In this document: piece by piece, positions 1-9,835 of the stretch
Layout of the letters: each line of letters opens with the position of its first letter
Position numbering within the stretch: the stretch's first letter is position 1
Assembly (NCBI GenBank): GCA_002389645.1
Contig: DGQE01000003.1
Span: forward strand, 37,610-101,609
DNA length: 64,000 nt
Direction: 5' to 3'
Source: Flavobacteriales bacterium UBA4422
GTDB lineage: Bacteria > Bacteroidota > Bacteroidia > Flavobacteriales_G > Salibacteraceae
The notes under the pieces: generated by a model
The model's input: only the letters and a program-made list of their open reading frames with translations
Told to the model about the DNA's origin: nothing
Databases searched by the model: none
Translations under genes and position numbers: made by a program

Positions 1-1415
1 ATATCAAATGTTACTTCAATTTGAGGCACACCCCTTGGTGATGGTGGAATACCATCCAAATGGAATCTTCCAATAGTTCTATTATCAGTAGCCATTGGTC
101 TTTCTCCTTGAAGCACGTGAATCTCAACTGATGGCTGATTATCACTTGCTGTAGAGAATGTCTCTGACTTTTTCGTTGGAATGGTTGTGTTTGACTCAAT
201 CAACTTTGTAGAAACACCACCCATGGTTTCAATTCCTAAAGAAAGTGGGGTAACATCTAAAAGAAGTACATCTTTAACATCACCGCTTAATACTCCACCT
301 TGAATTGAAGCTCCAATGGCAACAACTTCATCAGGATTAACACCTTTACTTGGCTCTTTTCCAAAGAATTTCTTAACTGCATCTTGAACCGCTGGAATTC
401 GAGTGGAACCACCAACTAAAATAACTTCATCAATATCACTCGTAGAGAAACCACTTTGCTTCAAAGCACTCTTACATGGATCTATTGTTCTCTTAACTAA
501 ACGCTCTGTCAACTGCTCAAATTTTGATCTAGAAAGTGATCGAACCAAGTGCTTTGGCACGCCATCAACTGGCATAATATAAGGCAAGTTAATCTCAGAA
601 GAGGTTGTGCTGGACAATTCAATCTTAGCTTTCTCAGCAGCTTCTTTCAATCGCTGTAAAGCCATTGGATCTTTGCTCAAGTCTGCTCCTTCGTCATTCT
701 TAAACTCTTGAACCAACCAATCAATGATTGCTTGATCAAAGTCATCTCCACCAAGGTGAGTATCTCCGTCAGTGGACTTTACTTCAAATACGCCATCTCC
801 TAATTCTAGAATAGAAACGTCATGCGTTCCACCACCACAGTCAAAAACTACAATCTTCATGTCTTGACCTTTCTTATCAAGTCCATACGCCAAAGCAGCT
901 GAAGTTGGTTCGTTAATGATTCTTCTAACTTTCAAACCCGCAATTTCTCCAGCCTCTTTAGTTGCTTGACGCTGCGAGTCATTAAAGTAAGCTGGAACTG
1001 TAACTACGGCTTCTGAAACCTCTTGACCCAAGTAATCTTCAGCAGTTTTCTTCATTTTCTGGAGAACCATAGCTGAAATTTCTTGTGGAGAATACATTCT
1101 ATCGTCAATTTTGACTCTAGGAGTATTGTTATCTCCTTTTACAACTTCATACGGTACACGGCTGCCTTCGTCTTTAGCCTCATCATAGTTAACTCCCATG
1201 AATCGCTTAATACTGTACACTGTCTTTGTTGGGTTAGTAATCGCTTGGCGTTTTGCCGGATCACCAACTTTTCTTTCACCTCCGTCTGTGAATCCAATCA
1301 CAGAAGGAGTAGTTCTTTTTCCTTCACTATTTGGAATAACAACAGGCTCATTACCTTCCATTACCGCAACGCAGCTATTTGTTGTTCCCAAATCAATTCC
1401 TATGATCTTTCCCAT
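1..1415 (-). CDS. dnaK: Chaperone DnaK (Hsp70), N-terminal 471 residues, cut by window edge
   Basis: Cytosolic ATP-dependent chaperone working with DnaJ and GrpE. The protein begins MGKIIGIDLGTTNSCV, the Hsp70 phosphate-1 loop. It then shows NEPTSAALAYG, a phosphate-2 loop reading FDCGGGTHD (many DnaK proteins have DLGGGTFD here), LVGGSTRIP of the adenosine site, and the interdomain linker DVLLLDVTPLSLGIE leading into the peptide-binding domain. The 3' end lies outside the window, so roughly the last quarter is missing. It is read leftward, downstream of a lipoprotein gene on the same strand, with 147 bases between them that contain a 15-bp palindrome. Identity is certain from the motifs; heat-shock control is expected but not shown. 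Confidence 0.98.
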   Translation of the reverse strand, partial: MGKIIGIDLGTTNSCVAVMEGNEPVVIPNSEGKRTTPSVIGFTDGGERKVGDPAKRQAITNPTKTVYSIKRFMGVNYDEAKDEGSRVPYEVVKGDNNTPRVKIDDRMYSPQEISAMVLQKMKKTAEDYLGQEVSEAVVTVPAYFNDSQRQATKEAGEIAGLKVRRIINEPTSAALAYGLDKKGQDMKIVVFDCGGGTHDVSILELGDGVFEVKSTDGDTHLGGDDFDQAIIDWLVQEFKNDEGADLSKDPMALQRLKEAAEKAKIELSSTTSSEINLPYIMPVDGVPKHLVRSLSRSKFEQLTERLVKRTIDPCKSALKQSGFSTSDIDEVILVGGSTRIPAVQDAVKKFFGKEPSKGVNPDEVVAIGASIQGGVLSGDVKDVLLLDVTPLSLGIETMGGVSTKLIESNTTIPTKKSETFSTASDNQPSVEIHVLQGERPMATDNRTIGRFHLDGIPPSPRGVPQIEVTFD

Positions 1416-1547
1416 CCTATTTTTGATTTTCGATTATTCTAATTTCCCAAGCATATGTCAAAGCGTATGCCACCCATTATGCAATTAGAATTAATGCAGG
1501 AATGTCAGATAATCGAGAAAATAAAGGAAATAAAGGTGTCGCAAAGC

Positions 1548-1562
1548 GTGACATCATGTCAC
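1548..1562. promoter_or_regulatory. 15-bp perfect inverted repeat upstream of dnaK
   Basis: GTGACAT-C-ATGTCAC is a perfect palindrome with one central base, 133 bases upstream of the dnaK start and touching the stop codon of the preceding gene. It is not the CIRCE element (TTAGCACTC-N9-GAGTGCTAA). It could be an operator for dnaK. It has no T-run, so a terminator is unlikely. Two copies of ACGCTTTG also lie in this gap on the dnaK strand, their function unknown. Confidence 0.35.
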
Positions 1563-2765
1563 TTATCTGCAGGTTTGAATAAGATCATTGCAGCGACCGT
1601 TCTCTACTTTGAATCCTTTTTGAGAGGTTGCACGACTGAGTTCTGCGCCAGTTTCAGGGTCTAAACCCGTTACTTGATTCGAGTAGAGTAGCTCTTCCAA
1701 AGTACCTGATTCAAAAACTCTTCCCGAAGTTGTTTTCGTTAGCCCAACTTTTCTGCGAGTAGTAGCCAAATAACGACTTGCGAAAACTCCAATACCATTA
1801 TTCACATTCGTATATTCAGGTCTTTCTTGGGAAATCTCAGTTGAGGGCTGATTCACCTCTATGTAAGTAGCTAGTGTTTGATCTGCTACCTCAAGGAAAA
1901 ACTCAAGTGTATCACTTGCGTATCTATTGAATGTTGGGTTTTCGAAGTCATAGTCTTCAAACTCAGTGTTCATTCTTATATAAAACTCTTCTGGATTTAT
2001 AGTAAAATTAACTTCACCAGCACTTTCAGATTCTCTTAGTGTAACTTTCTTGGTTCCCACAGTAAAAAGAAGGCTATCACGAGATCTATCGCCAGTTGCA
2101 ATATCCTCTTCAGTATAGTAAAAACGATAATAACTAGTAAAACTAACACCACCAGCAGGACGCTGCCATGTTATATCCAAAGAGTTACGATAATCACCAT
2201 TAGCTACGAAGTCAACCTCTCCTCTATCTTCAGATGAAGCGTTTGCAATCCTTGGTTTCACAAGCGTAATCGGAATTAGGCCACCTCCTATAACTTCAGT
2301 TTCCGCGCTAACTGTTTTAGTTTCTTCTCCTTCAACATTAATCGTACACTCTATTCTGTAGACGTATGAGTTATCTATTGAAGAAATCTTCAAATCAGCA
2401 TCAAAATAGTAGACCTTATTGCTATCACTAAAGAATAAACCATCCTCTTTAGATGATATGTATTCAGAATTTAGTGGGTATCTGCCAATTTCTTGACCAT
2501 TTAAAAATTCAATTACAACAGCCTGCAACTCATTATCAGAATACTCATTTACACCTTGAGTGGAGGCCAAAACATTAGCAGATTCTTCACCAATAAAGGC
2601 TTTATTGATCCTGATATAGTGTCTTTCTTTAGTTTCCTCTAAGATCCCATAAATTATTGTCACATCTTTTTGAGGAGCGATAATATCAATATCTGTTTCA
2701 CACCCAATAATGGAAAACAAAGAAAGAGAGAGAAACATAATAGTCAACGAGCGAAGCTTGGACAT
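1563..2765 (-). CDS. Surface lipoprotein of unknown function
   Basis: A 400-residue protein with a lipoprotein signal peptide: Lys/Arg n-region, hydrophobic stretch, then a lipobox ending at Cys22 (FSIIGC). The mature part is acidic and beta-rich, with no catalytic motif that I recognise. Its opening (a short acidic stretch, then a V-x-IYGIL strand and RINKAF) resembles Bacteroidota lipoproteins such as DUF4249, but the C-terminus (GRCNDLIQTCR) lacks the usual ending of that family, so the assignment stays open. It is divergent from panB and codirectional with dnaK. Likely anchored in the outer membrane; the function cannot be told from sequence. Confidence 0.8.
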   Translation of the reverse strand: MSKLRSLTIMFLSLSLFSIIGCETDIDIIAPQKDVTIIYGILEETKERHYIRINKAFIGEESANVLASTQGVNEYSDNELQAVVIEFLNGQEIGRYPLNSEYISSKEDGLFFSDSNKVYYFDADLKISSIDNSYVYRIECTINVEGEETKTVSAETEVIGGGLIPITLVKPRIANASSEDRGEVDFVANGDYRNSLDITWQRPAGGVSFTSYYRFYYTEEDIATGDRSRDSLLFTVGTKKVTLRESESAGEVNFTINPEEFYIRMNTEFEDYDFENPTFNRYASDTLEFFLEVADQTLATYIEVNQPSTEISQERPEYTNVNNGIGVFASRYLATTRRKVGLTKTTSGRVFESGTLEELLYSNQVTGLDPETGAELSRATSQKGFKVENGRCNDLIQTCR

Positions 2766-2873
2766 AAAATTCTTTTACGTTTGCGTTTTAAAGGTTCAAA
2801 AATACATTCCTAAACAACTTCCGGTACCTTAATTGTGTTTTCGGTCGGAAAGTGTGCATCAACGGTAACCAAT

Positions 2874-3713
2874 ATGAAGAAGATAGACGACAATTTATCG
2901 CCAGTGGGTAATAATGTGAAGAAAATAACCACTAGCGTTCTTCAGCAGATGAAGCAGAATGGTGAGAAAATCTCCATGCTCACTGCCTATGACTTTAGTC
3001 TGGGAAGTCTTGTAGACCATGCTGGCATAGATGTAATTCTAGTTGGTGATTCTGCCTCGAACGTAATGGCTGGACATGAAACCACTCTTCCAATCACCTT
3101 AGATCAAATGATCTATCACGCGTCATCAGTGATACGTGCAACCAAGCGAGCTCTTGTAGTGGTTGACTTGCCCTTTGGCAGCTACCAAGGAAATTCGAAA
3201 GAAGCATTGACATCTTCGATCCGAATCATGAAAGAAGCTGGGGCACATTCTGTTAAGCTGGAAGGCGGACGCGAAGTCAAAGAATCTATAGATAGGATAT
3301 TGACAGCAGGCATTCCAGTTATGGGGCATTTAGGTTTAACTCCGCAATCCATCTACAAGTTTGGTTCATACGCTGTTAGAGCCGAGGAAGATGAAGAAAG
3401 AGAACGACTATTAGAGGATGCTAGAATTCTGGAAGAAACAGGTGTTTTTGCCATTGTTTTAGAAAAAATACCAGCCAAATTAGCCGGTGAAGTTGCTCGA
3501 TCTGTATCTATTCCTGTAATAGGTATAGGCGCTGGAAATCAAGTAGATGGACAAGTGCTAGTGCTTCATGATATGCTTGGGATAAACAAGGAGTTTTCTC
3601 CTCGTTTCTTAAGAAGATACAGCAATTTACATGACACAATTACCGAAGCCATCGGTGAATACATTTTGGATGTAAAAAGAAAGGATTTCCCTAATGAAAA
3701 CGAGCAATATTAA
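2874..3713 (+). CDS. panB: 3-methyl-2-oxobutanoate hydroxymethyltransferase PanB
   Basis: First committed enzyme of pantothenate (coenzyme A) synthesis: it transfers a hydroxymethyl group from 5,10-methylenetetrahydrofolate to 2-oxoisovalerate, in the cytosol. The family signatures are all present: MLTAYDF, DVILVGDSASNVMAGHETTLPI in the N-terminal half with the metal-binding Asp, VDLPFGSYQ, VKLEGG, MGHLGLTPQS, and IGIGAG with the C-terminal DMLGI. I chose the ATG that begins MKKIDDN. A GTG 39 bases upstream would add 13 residues without family similarity. The RluA-type synthase follows after 8 bases, so the two are probably co-transcribed. Confidence 0.96.
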   Translation: MKKIDDNLSPVGNNVKKITTSVLQQMKQNGEKISMLTAYDFSLGSLVDHAGIDVILVGDSASNVMAGHETTLPITLDQMIYHASSVIRATKRALVVVDLPFGSYQGNSKEALTSSIRIMKEAGAHSVKLEGGREVKESIDRILTAGIPVMGHLGLTPQSIYKFGSYAVRAEEDEERERLLEDARILEETGVFAIVLEKIPAKLAGEVARSVSIPVIGIGAGNQVDGQVLVLHDMLGINKEFSPRFLRRYSNLHDTITEAIGEYILDVKRKDFPNENEQY

Positions 3714-3721
3714 TTGCTGAC

Positions 3722-4411
3722 ATGGCGGATCTTCTCGATCGTATTATATATGAAGACAACCACCTAATTGTCATCAATAAAGAATCAGGTGAATTGGTTC
3801 AGGGAGACAAAACTGGCGACACTCCGCTGCTTGACAGCATCAAGTCACTCATCAAAGAGCGCGACCAAAAGCCTGGTGCAGTATACCTTGGTGCACCACA
3901 CCGACTAGATCGACCAGTAAGTGGTGTTGTAGTTTTTGCCAAAACAAGCAAAGCACTTTCGAGAATGAGCGATATTTTCAGAAGGAAAGCCATCCAAAAA
4001 ACCTATTGGGCCATTGTAGAGAAGGCACCTCAAAAACCCGAAGGAAGATTAATAGGTTGGATGAAAAAGAATGAAAAACAGAATAAATCTTACGTCCGAG
4101 ATTCAGAAGCTGAAGGATATAAAGAAGCGGTCCTGAACTATAAATTTATGGCCAGCAGTGATCGATACCACCTTATTGAAGTAAATCTTGAAACCGGAAG
4201 ACATCACCAGATCAGGGCCCAATTGGCGCATATGGGTTGTATTATAAAAGGTGATTTAAAATATGGTGCTTCAAGATCGAACCCTGACGCTAGCATCAGT
4301 TTGCATTCTAGGTTGTCAAGATTCGAGCATCCAGTAAAAAAGGAAATGTTGGAATTGGCTGCTCCTTGCCCTATTGATAAGCTTTGGGCCTATTTTGAAG
4401 GTCAATTTTAA
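3722..4411 (+). CDS. RluA-family RNA pseudouridine synthase
   Basis: A 229-residue pseudouridine synthase of the RluA/RsuA superfamily. It carries the catalytic motif HRLDRPVSG (residues about 61-69), where the Asp attacks the uridine, and the later ETGRHHQIRAQLAHMG motif typical of RluA proteins. There is no N-terminal S4 domain, so it is a short RluA/RluC-like enzyme; the exact RNA target (23S rRNA or tRNA) cannot be set from sequence. It sits 8 bases after panB and its stop overlaps the end of the convergent priA by four bases. Confidence 0.92.
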   Translation: MADLLDRIIYEDNHLIVINKESGELVQGDKTGDTPLLDSIKSLIKERDQKPGAVYLGAPHRLDRPVSGVVVFAKTSKALSRMSDIFRRKAIQKTYWAIVEKAPQKPEGRLIGWMKKNEKQNKSYVRDSEAEGYKEAVLNYKFMASSDRYHLIEVNLETGRHHQIRAQLAHMGCIIKGDLKYGASRSNPDASISLHSRLSRFEHPVKKEMLELAAPCPIDKLWAYFEGQF

Positions 4412-6885
4412 TAAGGGTCTACATCTAGTCTTAGTTTGAGTTTTCGATACACAGGATGCCCTTCCATTTCATCGACACAACTCCAAATAATTCTTCTACT
4501 CTCTTGAATAGAGTAATGAATATCTAACTTGAGAAATATCTGCCGAAGAAAGCTTCCCCTAACTCTAGATATTACTGGCTCTTCGGGGCCAAGCACACGT
4601 TCTGAAAAGTGTTTCCTTAGAAGTAGACCGAAATGCACCGCGCCTTCTCGAACCAATTTGGCGTCAGGATGAGCCAACTGAAACATGATCATTCGCACAT
4701 ATGGTGGATAAGAAAATTGTTGCCTTTCAGAAAGCTGATGTTGATACATTCCCTCATAGTTATTCTCTACTACTAATTGCAGCACTGGATGCTCTGGTCT
4801 GAAGGTTTGAATCAACACCTTTCCTCTGTTATTCTTTCTTCCAGCTCTACCTGAAACTTGAGTAAGTAATTGATAGGCACGCTCAAAGGCTCTGAAATCA
4901 GGCCTATTCCAAAGACTATCTGCACTGAGCACTCCTACCAATCCAACGTTAGTAAAGTCAAGTCCTTTAGTAACCATTTGCGTTCCTACCAAAATATCAA
5001 TTGATCCTTCTTCAAAGGCCGTCATGATGTTTTGAAAAGCATTCTTCTTTCTGGTGGTATCTAAATCCATGCGCCCCATTCTGGCATTTGGAAAAATAAT
5101 TTCGAGCTCGTCTTCAATTTTCTCGGTTCCAAAGCCTTTCACAGTCATCTTGGCTGAATGACAGTTAGGACAATGCTTTGGCATCTTTATGTTGTAGCCA
5201 CAATAGTGACAAAGCATCTTTTCAAAGAATCTGTGGTAAGTTAAGTTGACATCGCAATTGACACACTCAGCACTCCAACCGCATGCTTCGCACAATAGAA
5301 ACGGAGCATATCCTCTTCTGTTTTGAAACAAAATAACCTGCTGCTTCTTAGCCAAAGTGGCCTTGATAGCCTCAATGAGTTCGCCACTAAAACTCGCATT
5401 TTGAATATCTGCTCGCTTGCTCTTGGTCATATCAACCAAATGAATCAGCGGAAGCTGAATATCAGCATAACGTTTTTCGAGCTTTACCAAAGCAGACTTA
5501 CCATTACGAGCATTGAAGATGGATTCAATTGCCGGTGTAGCCGATCCAAGTAAAACTTTTGCTCCCGTCTTATGCGCCAACCATATGGCTGCATCACGTG
5601 CGTTATAATGAGGGGAAGACTCATGCTGTTTAAACGAGCTTTCGTGCTCCTCATCAACAACGATTAAGCCTAAATTATTCAAAGGCAGAAAAAGAGATGA
5701 TCTTGCTCCGATAATGATTTCATTATTGGCCGAATCAAGCAAACGCATCCAAGTTGTAAGACGCTCGCGATTAGTAAACCGTGAATGATAGACAAACAGT
5801 TCTTCACCAATGATCACTTTTAAGCGCTCAACCAACTGCGTTGTTAAGGCTATTTCCGGAACCAAATAAAGCACTTGCTTTCCTTGCGCAATAGTCTCCT
5901 TAATAAGCTGAGTATAAATAAGTGTTTTACCTGACCCCGTGATTCCTTGAAGAAGCACGGTGGTCTTCTGTTCAAACCCTTGTTTTATCTCTTCAAGAGC
6001 TTTAATTTGGTGTTCATTTAAGCTAAAGTTTGTTCCTTCAGAAATATCCACACCAAACTTGAGCACTTCTTCGATTTCAAAAACACCACGATCTAAAAGT
6101 GACTTAAATGAAGCTGAAGACGCTCCAGCTCTGTGGATCAAATTTTGCTTGACTACTGACTTTCCCTCGCCTCTCATCTCTAAAAACCGCATCACAATTT
6201 CAAATTGTTTAGGTGCTTTTGAGAGTTTATCTAAAAGCGCGGATATGGATTCATCCCCTTGAAATTCCTTTGAAAACAGCACATGCTCCACCATTTGAGG
6301 TTTTGCCTGAGGCTTCATTTCTTCAGAAATAACAATTACCCCCTGTTTCATCAAAGAACTTACCGCCTTTTGTGTTAACTTTTTCGGCAGAAGTTGTTCC
6401 AATTGATCAACTGTCATGCTTTCGTGGGTTGAAAGCTGAGCAACAATCATGCGTTCATCATCAGAAAAATCAACATACTCTTCAAACTCTGGATTCATTG
6501 ACACCGAAGTCTGAGAACTAATCTTCATGGCATTTGGCAATGCCGTATTCATGACTGAACTTAAACCAGTCATATAATAATGGGCCATCCACTCCCAAAA
6601 ATTTAACTGCTCATCCGTCACCACAGGAACATCATCCATTACATATGCGATGTCTTTGGGCTTCGTTCCTTGAGGTAATTGAACATTCATCTTATAAATC
6701 AACGCAGCGTAATACCTGCGTTTTCCGAACGGCACCACCACTCTTTTACCTGTTTCTAACTCACCAACTAAATGCTGTGGAACACGATAAGTGAAGGTTC
6801 CTCGCAATGCGAGCGGAAGAATGGCTTGTATATAATAAGGCTTAGACAATGTTGCGAAAGTAAAAGCATCAAGTAAGCCACCCAT
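4408..6885 (-). CDS. priA: Primosomal replication-restart helicase PriA
   Basis: An 825-residue SF2 DNA helicase that reloads the replisome at stalled forks. It shows the N-terminal 3'-DNA-binding region (FTYRVP and GKRVVVPFGKR), Walker A GITGSGKT near residue 315, DEEHESSFKQ (motif II) near residue 410, and LLGSATPAIES. A zinc-binding insertion follows with eight Cys in the pattern CxxC...CxxC...CxxC...CxxC at about residues 530-572, then GTQMVTKGLDF and QVSGRAGR of motifs V and VI. Length is normal for the family. It is convergent with the pseudouridine synthase gene and divergent from the symporter gene at 6957. Confidence 0.97.
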   Translation of the reverse strand: MGGLLDAFTFATLSKPYYIQAILPLALRGTFTYRVPQHLVGELETGKRVVVPFGKRRYYAALIYKMNVQLPQGTKPKDIAYVMDDVPVVTDEQLNFWEWMAHYYMTGLSSVMNTALPNAMKISSQTSVSMNPEFEEYVDFSDDERMIVAQLSTHESMTVDQLEQLLPKKLTQKAVSSLMKQGVIVISEEMKPQAKPQMVEHVLFSKEFQGDESISALLDKLSKAPKQFEIVMRFLEMRGEGKSVVKQNLIHRAGASSASFKSLLDRGVFEIEEVLKFGVDISEGTNFSLNEHQIKALEEIKQGFEQKTTVLLQGITGSGKTLIYTQLIKETIAQGKQVLYLVPEIALTTQLVERLKVIIGEELFVYHSRFTNRERLTTWMRLLDSANNEIIIGARSSLFLPLNNLGLIVVDEEHESSFKQHESSPHYNARDAAIWLAHKTGAKVLLGSATPAIESIFNARNGKSALVKLEKRYADIQLPLIHLVDMTKSKRADIQNASFSGELIEAIKATLAKKQQVILFQNRRGYAPFLLCEACGWSAECVNCDVNLTYHRFFEKMLCHYCGYNIKMPKHCPNCHSAKMTVKGFGTEKIEDELEIIFPNARMGRMDLDTTRKKNAFQNIMTAFEEGSIDILVGTQMVTKGLDFTNVGLVGVLSADSLWNRPDFRAFERAYQLLTQVSGRAGRKNNRGKVLIQTFRPEHPVLQLVVENNYEGMYQHQLSERQQFSYPPYVRMIMFQLAHPDAKLVREGAVHFGLLLRKHFSERVLGPEEPVISRVRGSFLRQIFLKLDIHYSIQESRRIIWSCVDEMEGHPVYRKLKLRLDVDPY

Positions 6886-6956
6886 GCGCTGTTAAAAACT
6901 AACCTGGCTTTCGCATCAATTTATTTGTTGGCACCCCTACTATTGTAATCAAGGTT

Positions 6957-8918
6957 ATGCTAACACTACTCGACTGGTCTATTATCATTGGCTTTTTGCT
7001 CTTATCATTAGGTATCGGGCTTTATTATCGGAAAAATGCTGGTAAGAGTATTTCTGACTTCTTTTTAGGAGGAAGAAAATTACCCTGGTATATCGCAGGC
7101 CTTTCTATGGTGGCTACAACCTTTGCTGCCGACACTCCATTGGCTGTATCGGAATTAGTCTCTCAAGGCGGAATAGCAAAGAATTGGCTTTGGTGGTCAT
7201 TCATTTTTGGAGGAGCCTTGACCACCTTCTTTTTTTCGATGTTGTGGAGAAGGTCGAATATCTTAACAGAGTTAGAGTTTATTCAACTCCGATATGAGGG
7301 TAAACCAGCATTATATCTGCGTCTTTTTAAATCAGGCTATCTCGGATTATTCATCAACGCGATTATTATCGCTTGGGTGAATTTGGCTATGATGTCATTA
7401 ATCGAAGTGTTTTTTGATGTAGATCGAAATACGGCATACCTTGTTACTTTGGGGTTAATGGTATTAGCCGTTTCCTACTCGGCACTTTCAGGTTTGAAAG
7501 GTGTTGCCATCACAGATACAATTCAATTCACTATTGCGATGATTGGCTGTATAATTTTGGCTATTCTAGTTGTAAACAGTGATGAAGTGGGCGGAATTGA
7601 TGCGCTTAAGCTGCGATTACCCGCTTCAAGTTTAGACTTTGTTCCGCAGATATCAAGCTCTTCTTCGAATGTTCCAATTGTATCTCAACTACACGGCTTT
7701 GGACTTACTATTGGAGCCTTCTTTTCATTCATCGCTATACAATGGTGGGCAAGCTGGTACCCAGGGGCTGAGCCTGGTGGTGGTGGCTACATTGCTCAAC
7801 GAATGATGAGTACAAAATCAGAAAAAGACGCAATTTGGGCTACCCTACTTTTTCAGGTAGGTCATTATTGCATTCGGCCTTGGCCGTGGATTATTGTTGG
7901 ACTTTGCGCCATTGTGCTTTATACTCCACAAGACGAAAAATTAATAAGCAACATCACCTATTTTTCGGAAGCCCACTCTGAATTGACAATCGAACCAGAA
8001 GCAGAGAATTTGTCGATCACCACAAAAGGTGTTCAATCATCAGAAGAGTTTTTGACTTTATTTCCATCCCTAAGAAACACTGATCAAGAACGTCAAGTCA
8101 AATACCACTTTGAGCCGCGATTAGGATTTGTATATGCCATGCGTCAGTTTCTTCCTAATGGATTAGTAGGCCTGCTACTAGTGGCATTTATTGCCGCCTA
8201 TTTAAGCACCATTTCTACCCAGGTAAATTGGGGTGCGAGCTATGTAGTTAACGATTTAATTCTTCCACTTAAAGAAAACTCTTCACAGACATCATTAGTT
8301 ATGTGTAGTCGCCTAGCATCTGTCGGAATTATGATTCTAGGTGCCATAGTTACACCATTTGTAACGAGTATTAGCGGTGTTTGGGAGTTTATAATGCAAT
8401 GCGGTGCTGGTTTAGGTTTAGTTTTAATTTTAAGATGGTATTGGTGGCGCGTAAATGCATGGAGTGAAATCGCTGCTACAGTTGCTCCGTTAATGGCTTA
8501 CTCTTTTTGTCATTTTTATTTAAATGAAAAACTAGGGAGTGAATTTATTAACCAATACGGCCCCTATTATTTCACTGTAGGTTTCACCACACTTATGTGG
8601 GTTTCAGTAACCTTTCTCACCCCTAAACCAAGTCAAAAAAGCATAGAATATTTTAATGAGCGAGTACGTCCTATGGGAGTGTGGCCCTCTTATATTCAAG
8701 GAGTTAAGGATAGAAACAAACAGATTAAATGGTTAACTGGGAACACCACTTCGATGATCGTTTTTATTATTTCGTTTTTATTTGCAATCGGAAGTCTAAT
8801 TTTGATGGAATTCCAAAATGCAGCTATCTACTTTTCATTATCAATTATATCCGTGTTCGGTTTGAAGATATTTCTCAAAAAGACCAATATTTTCGGACGC
8901 AATTCAGAATCTAAATGA
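6957..8918 (+). CDS. Sodium:solute symporter (SSS family), 653 residues
   Basis: Integral inner-membrane transporter driven by the sodium gradient. The N-terminus WSIIIGFLLLSLGIGLYY is followed by DFFLGGRKLPWYIAGLSMVATTFAADTP, the characteristic first-to-second-helix region of the SSS family, and about 13 hydrophobic segments can be counted. A hydrophilic insert (about residues 325-380) is longer than in the short SSS proteins and resembles the large Bacteroidota subgroup. The substrate is unknown. The stop codon overlaps the start of the next lipoprotein gene by four bases (ATGA), so three genes (6957-10242) look translationally coupled. Confidence 0.93.
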   Translation: MLTLLDWSIIIGFLLLSLGIGLYYRKNAGKSISDFFLGGRKLPWYIAGLSMVATTFAADTPLAVSELVSQGGIAKNWLWWSFIFGGALTTFFFSMLWRRSNILTELEFIQLRYEGKPALYLRLFKSGYLGLFINAIIIAWVNLAMMSLIEVFFDVDRNTAYLVTLGLMVLAVSYSALSGLKGVAITDTIQFTIAMIGCIILAILVVNSDEVGGIDALKLRLPASSLDFVPQISSSSSNVPIVSQLHGFGLTIGAFFSFIAIQWWASWYPGAEPGGGGYIAQRMMSTKSEKDAIWATLLFQVGHYCIRPWPWIIVGLCAIVLYTPQDEKLISNITYFSEAHSELTIEPEAENLSITTKGVQSSEEFLTLFPSLRNTDQERQVKYHFEPRLGFVYAMRQFLPNGLVGLLLVAFIAAYLSTISTQVNWGASYVVNDLILPLKENSSQTSLVMCSRLASVGIMILGAIVTPFVTSISGVWEFIMQCGAGLGLVLILRWYWWRVNAWSEIAATVAPLMAYSFCHFYLNEKLGSEFINQYGPYYFTVGFTTLMWVSVTFLTPKPSQKSIEYFNERVRPMGVWPSYIQGVKDRNKQIKWLTGNTTSMIVFIISFLFAIGSLILMEFQNAAIYFSLSIISVFGLKIFLKKTNIFGRNSESK

Positions 8919-9835
8919 AATCATCTTTTTACTTTCTCTTCGCAGCAGCTTCGATTTTCGTTCTTTCACTAGCATCTTGCGGTGGTGAAGACCCGAAGAA
9001 AATGGGCAGCGAATCCTCGGAAGAAACCACAACACCTAAAGCTAAAAGCTCTGGTTCATCGGTACTAAAGGTTGGGGATAAACTATTCAATCTCCCCTCA
9101 CCTCTTGAAACAGCAATGCTTATTCAAGAAGTTGGTGGTCACTTTAACGAATCTATGCTCAACCCAATTGTTGATGCTGGACAGTATTCAGTTAAAGAGA
9201 AGCAGGCAATGAATCTTGGAGTTTATGGAGCTGATTTGGGTTACTGTTTGATTTACAATCAATCTCAAAAAGCATTTACCCTATTGGCCACAACTAAAAA
9301 ACTTGGGACCGAAATAGGTATATCGCCCGCTTTGTATAAAGGTTTGATCAAGCGATTTGAGGGAAACATGGAAAATAAAGACTCTCTCTTGATCTTTGTT
9401 TCTGAGTTAAATCTTTTGAGCGATGAATACTTAAAAGAAAATGAAAGTGAAGACTTAAGTGCGATGATTTTATATGGTGGTTGGGTTGAGTCTTTATACT
9501 TCGTTTCTGAGTTGAGTAAGAGTTTAGACAATGCAAAACTTCGGGCGAGAGTTGGAGAACAAAAAAATACACTTGAGAACCTTATTGGTTTGATTAGTCA
9601 ACAAAATGCTGATGGACGCTTTGATGACATTCTTACTTCGTTGAATGATCTAAAGGCTTCATTTGCCAAGGTAAACTCTACCTATTCTTACTTTGAGCCT
9701 GAGACAAAACCAGATCAGCAACTTACCATCATTAAGAGTAAGAGCTCCGTTGAGTTAGATGATGCCCTTATGGAAGAAATTTCGAATAAAATAACCGCTT
9801 TGCGTAATTCAATAATCACAACTTCAGCCTCATGA
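8915..9835 (+). CDS. Lipoprotein of unknown function, coupled to symporter
   Basis: A 306-residue protein with a signal peptide ending in the lipobox LASC (Cys22) followed by GGED, and then a Ser/Thr/Lys-rich tether (residues about 28-48). The remainder is predicted helical by eye (LETAMLIQEVGGHFN, LKASFAKVNSTY) with no recognisable domain. ATGA overlaps exist at both ends, with the symporter upstream and a small secreted protein downstream. This suggests a joint function at the envelope, but that is inference from spacing only. Confidence 0.85.
   Translation: MKSSFYFLFAAASIFVLSLASCGGEDPKKMGSESSEETTTPKAKSSGSSVLKVGDKLFNLPSPLETAMLIQEVGGHFNESMLNPIVDAGQYSVKEKQAMNLGVYGADLGYCLIYNQSQKAFTLLATTKKLGTEIGISPALYKGLIKRFEGNMENKDSLLIFVSELNLLSDEYLKENESEDLSAMILYGGWVESLYFVSELSKSLDNAKLRARVGEQKNTLENLIGLISQQNADGRFDDILTSLNDLKASFAKVNSTYSYFEPETKPDQQLTIIKSKSSVELDDALMEEISNKITALRNSIITTSAS

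Noticed and set aside
1083..1664. Open frames on the plus strand across the dnaK start
   Set aside because: They lie opposite strongly conserved DnaK codons and show no protein features.
2835..2873. GTG start extending PanB by 13 residues
   Set aside because: The added residues lack family similarity and the ATG at 2874 fits the usual PanB N-terminus.
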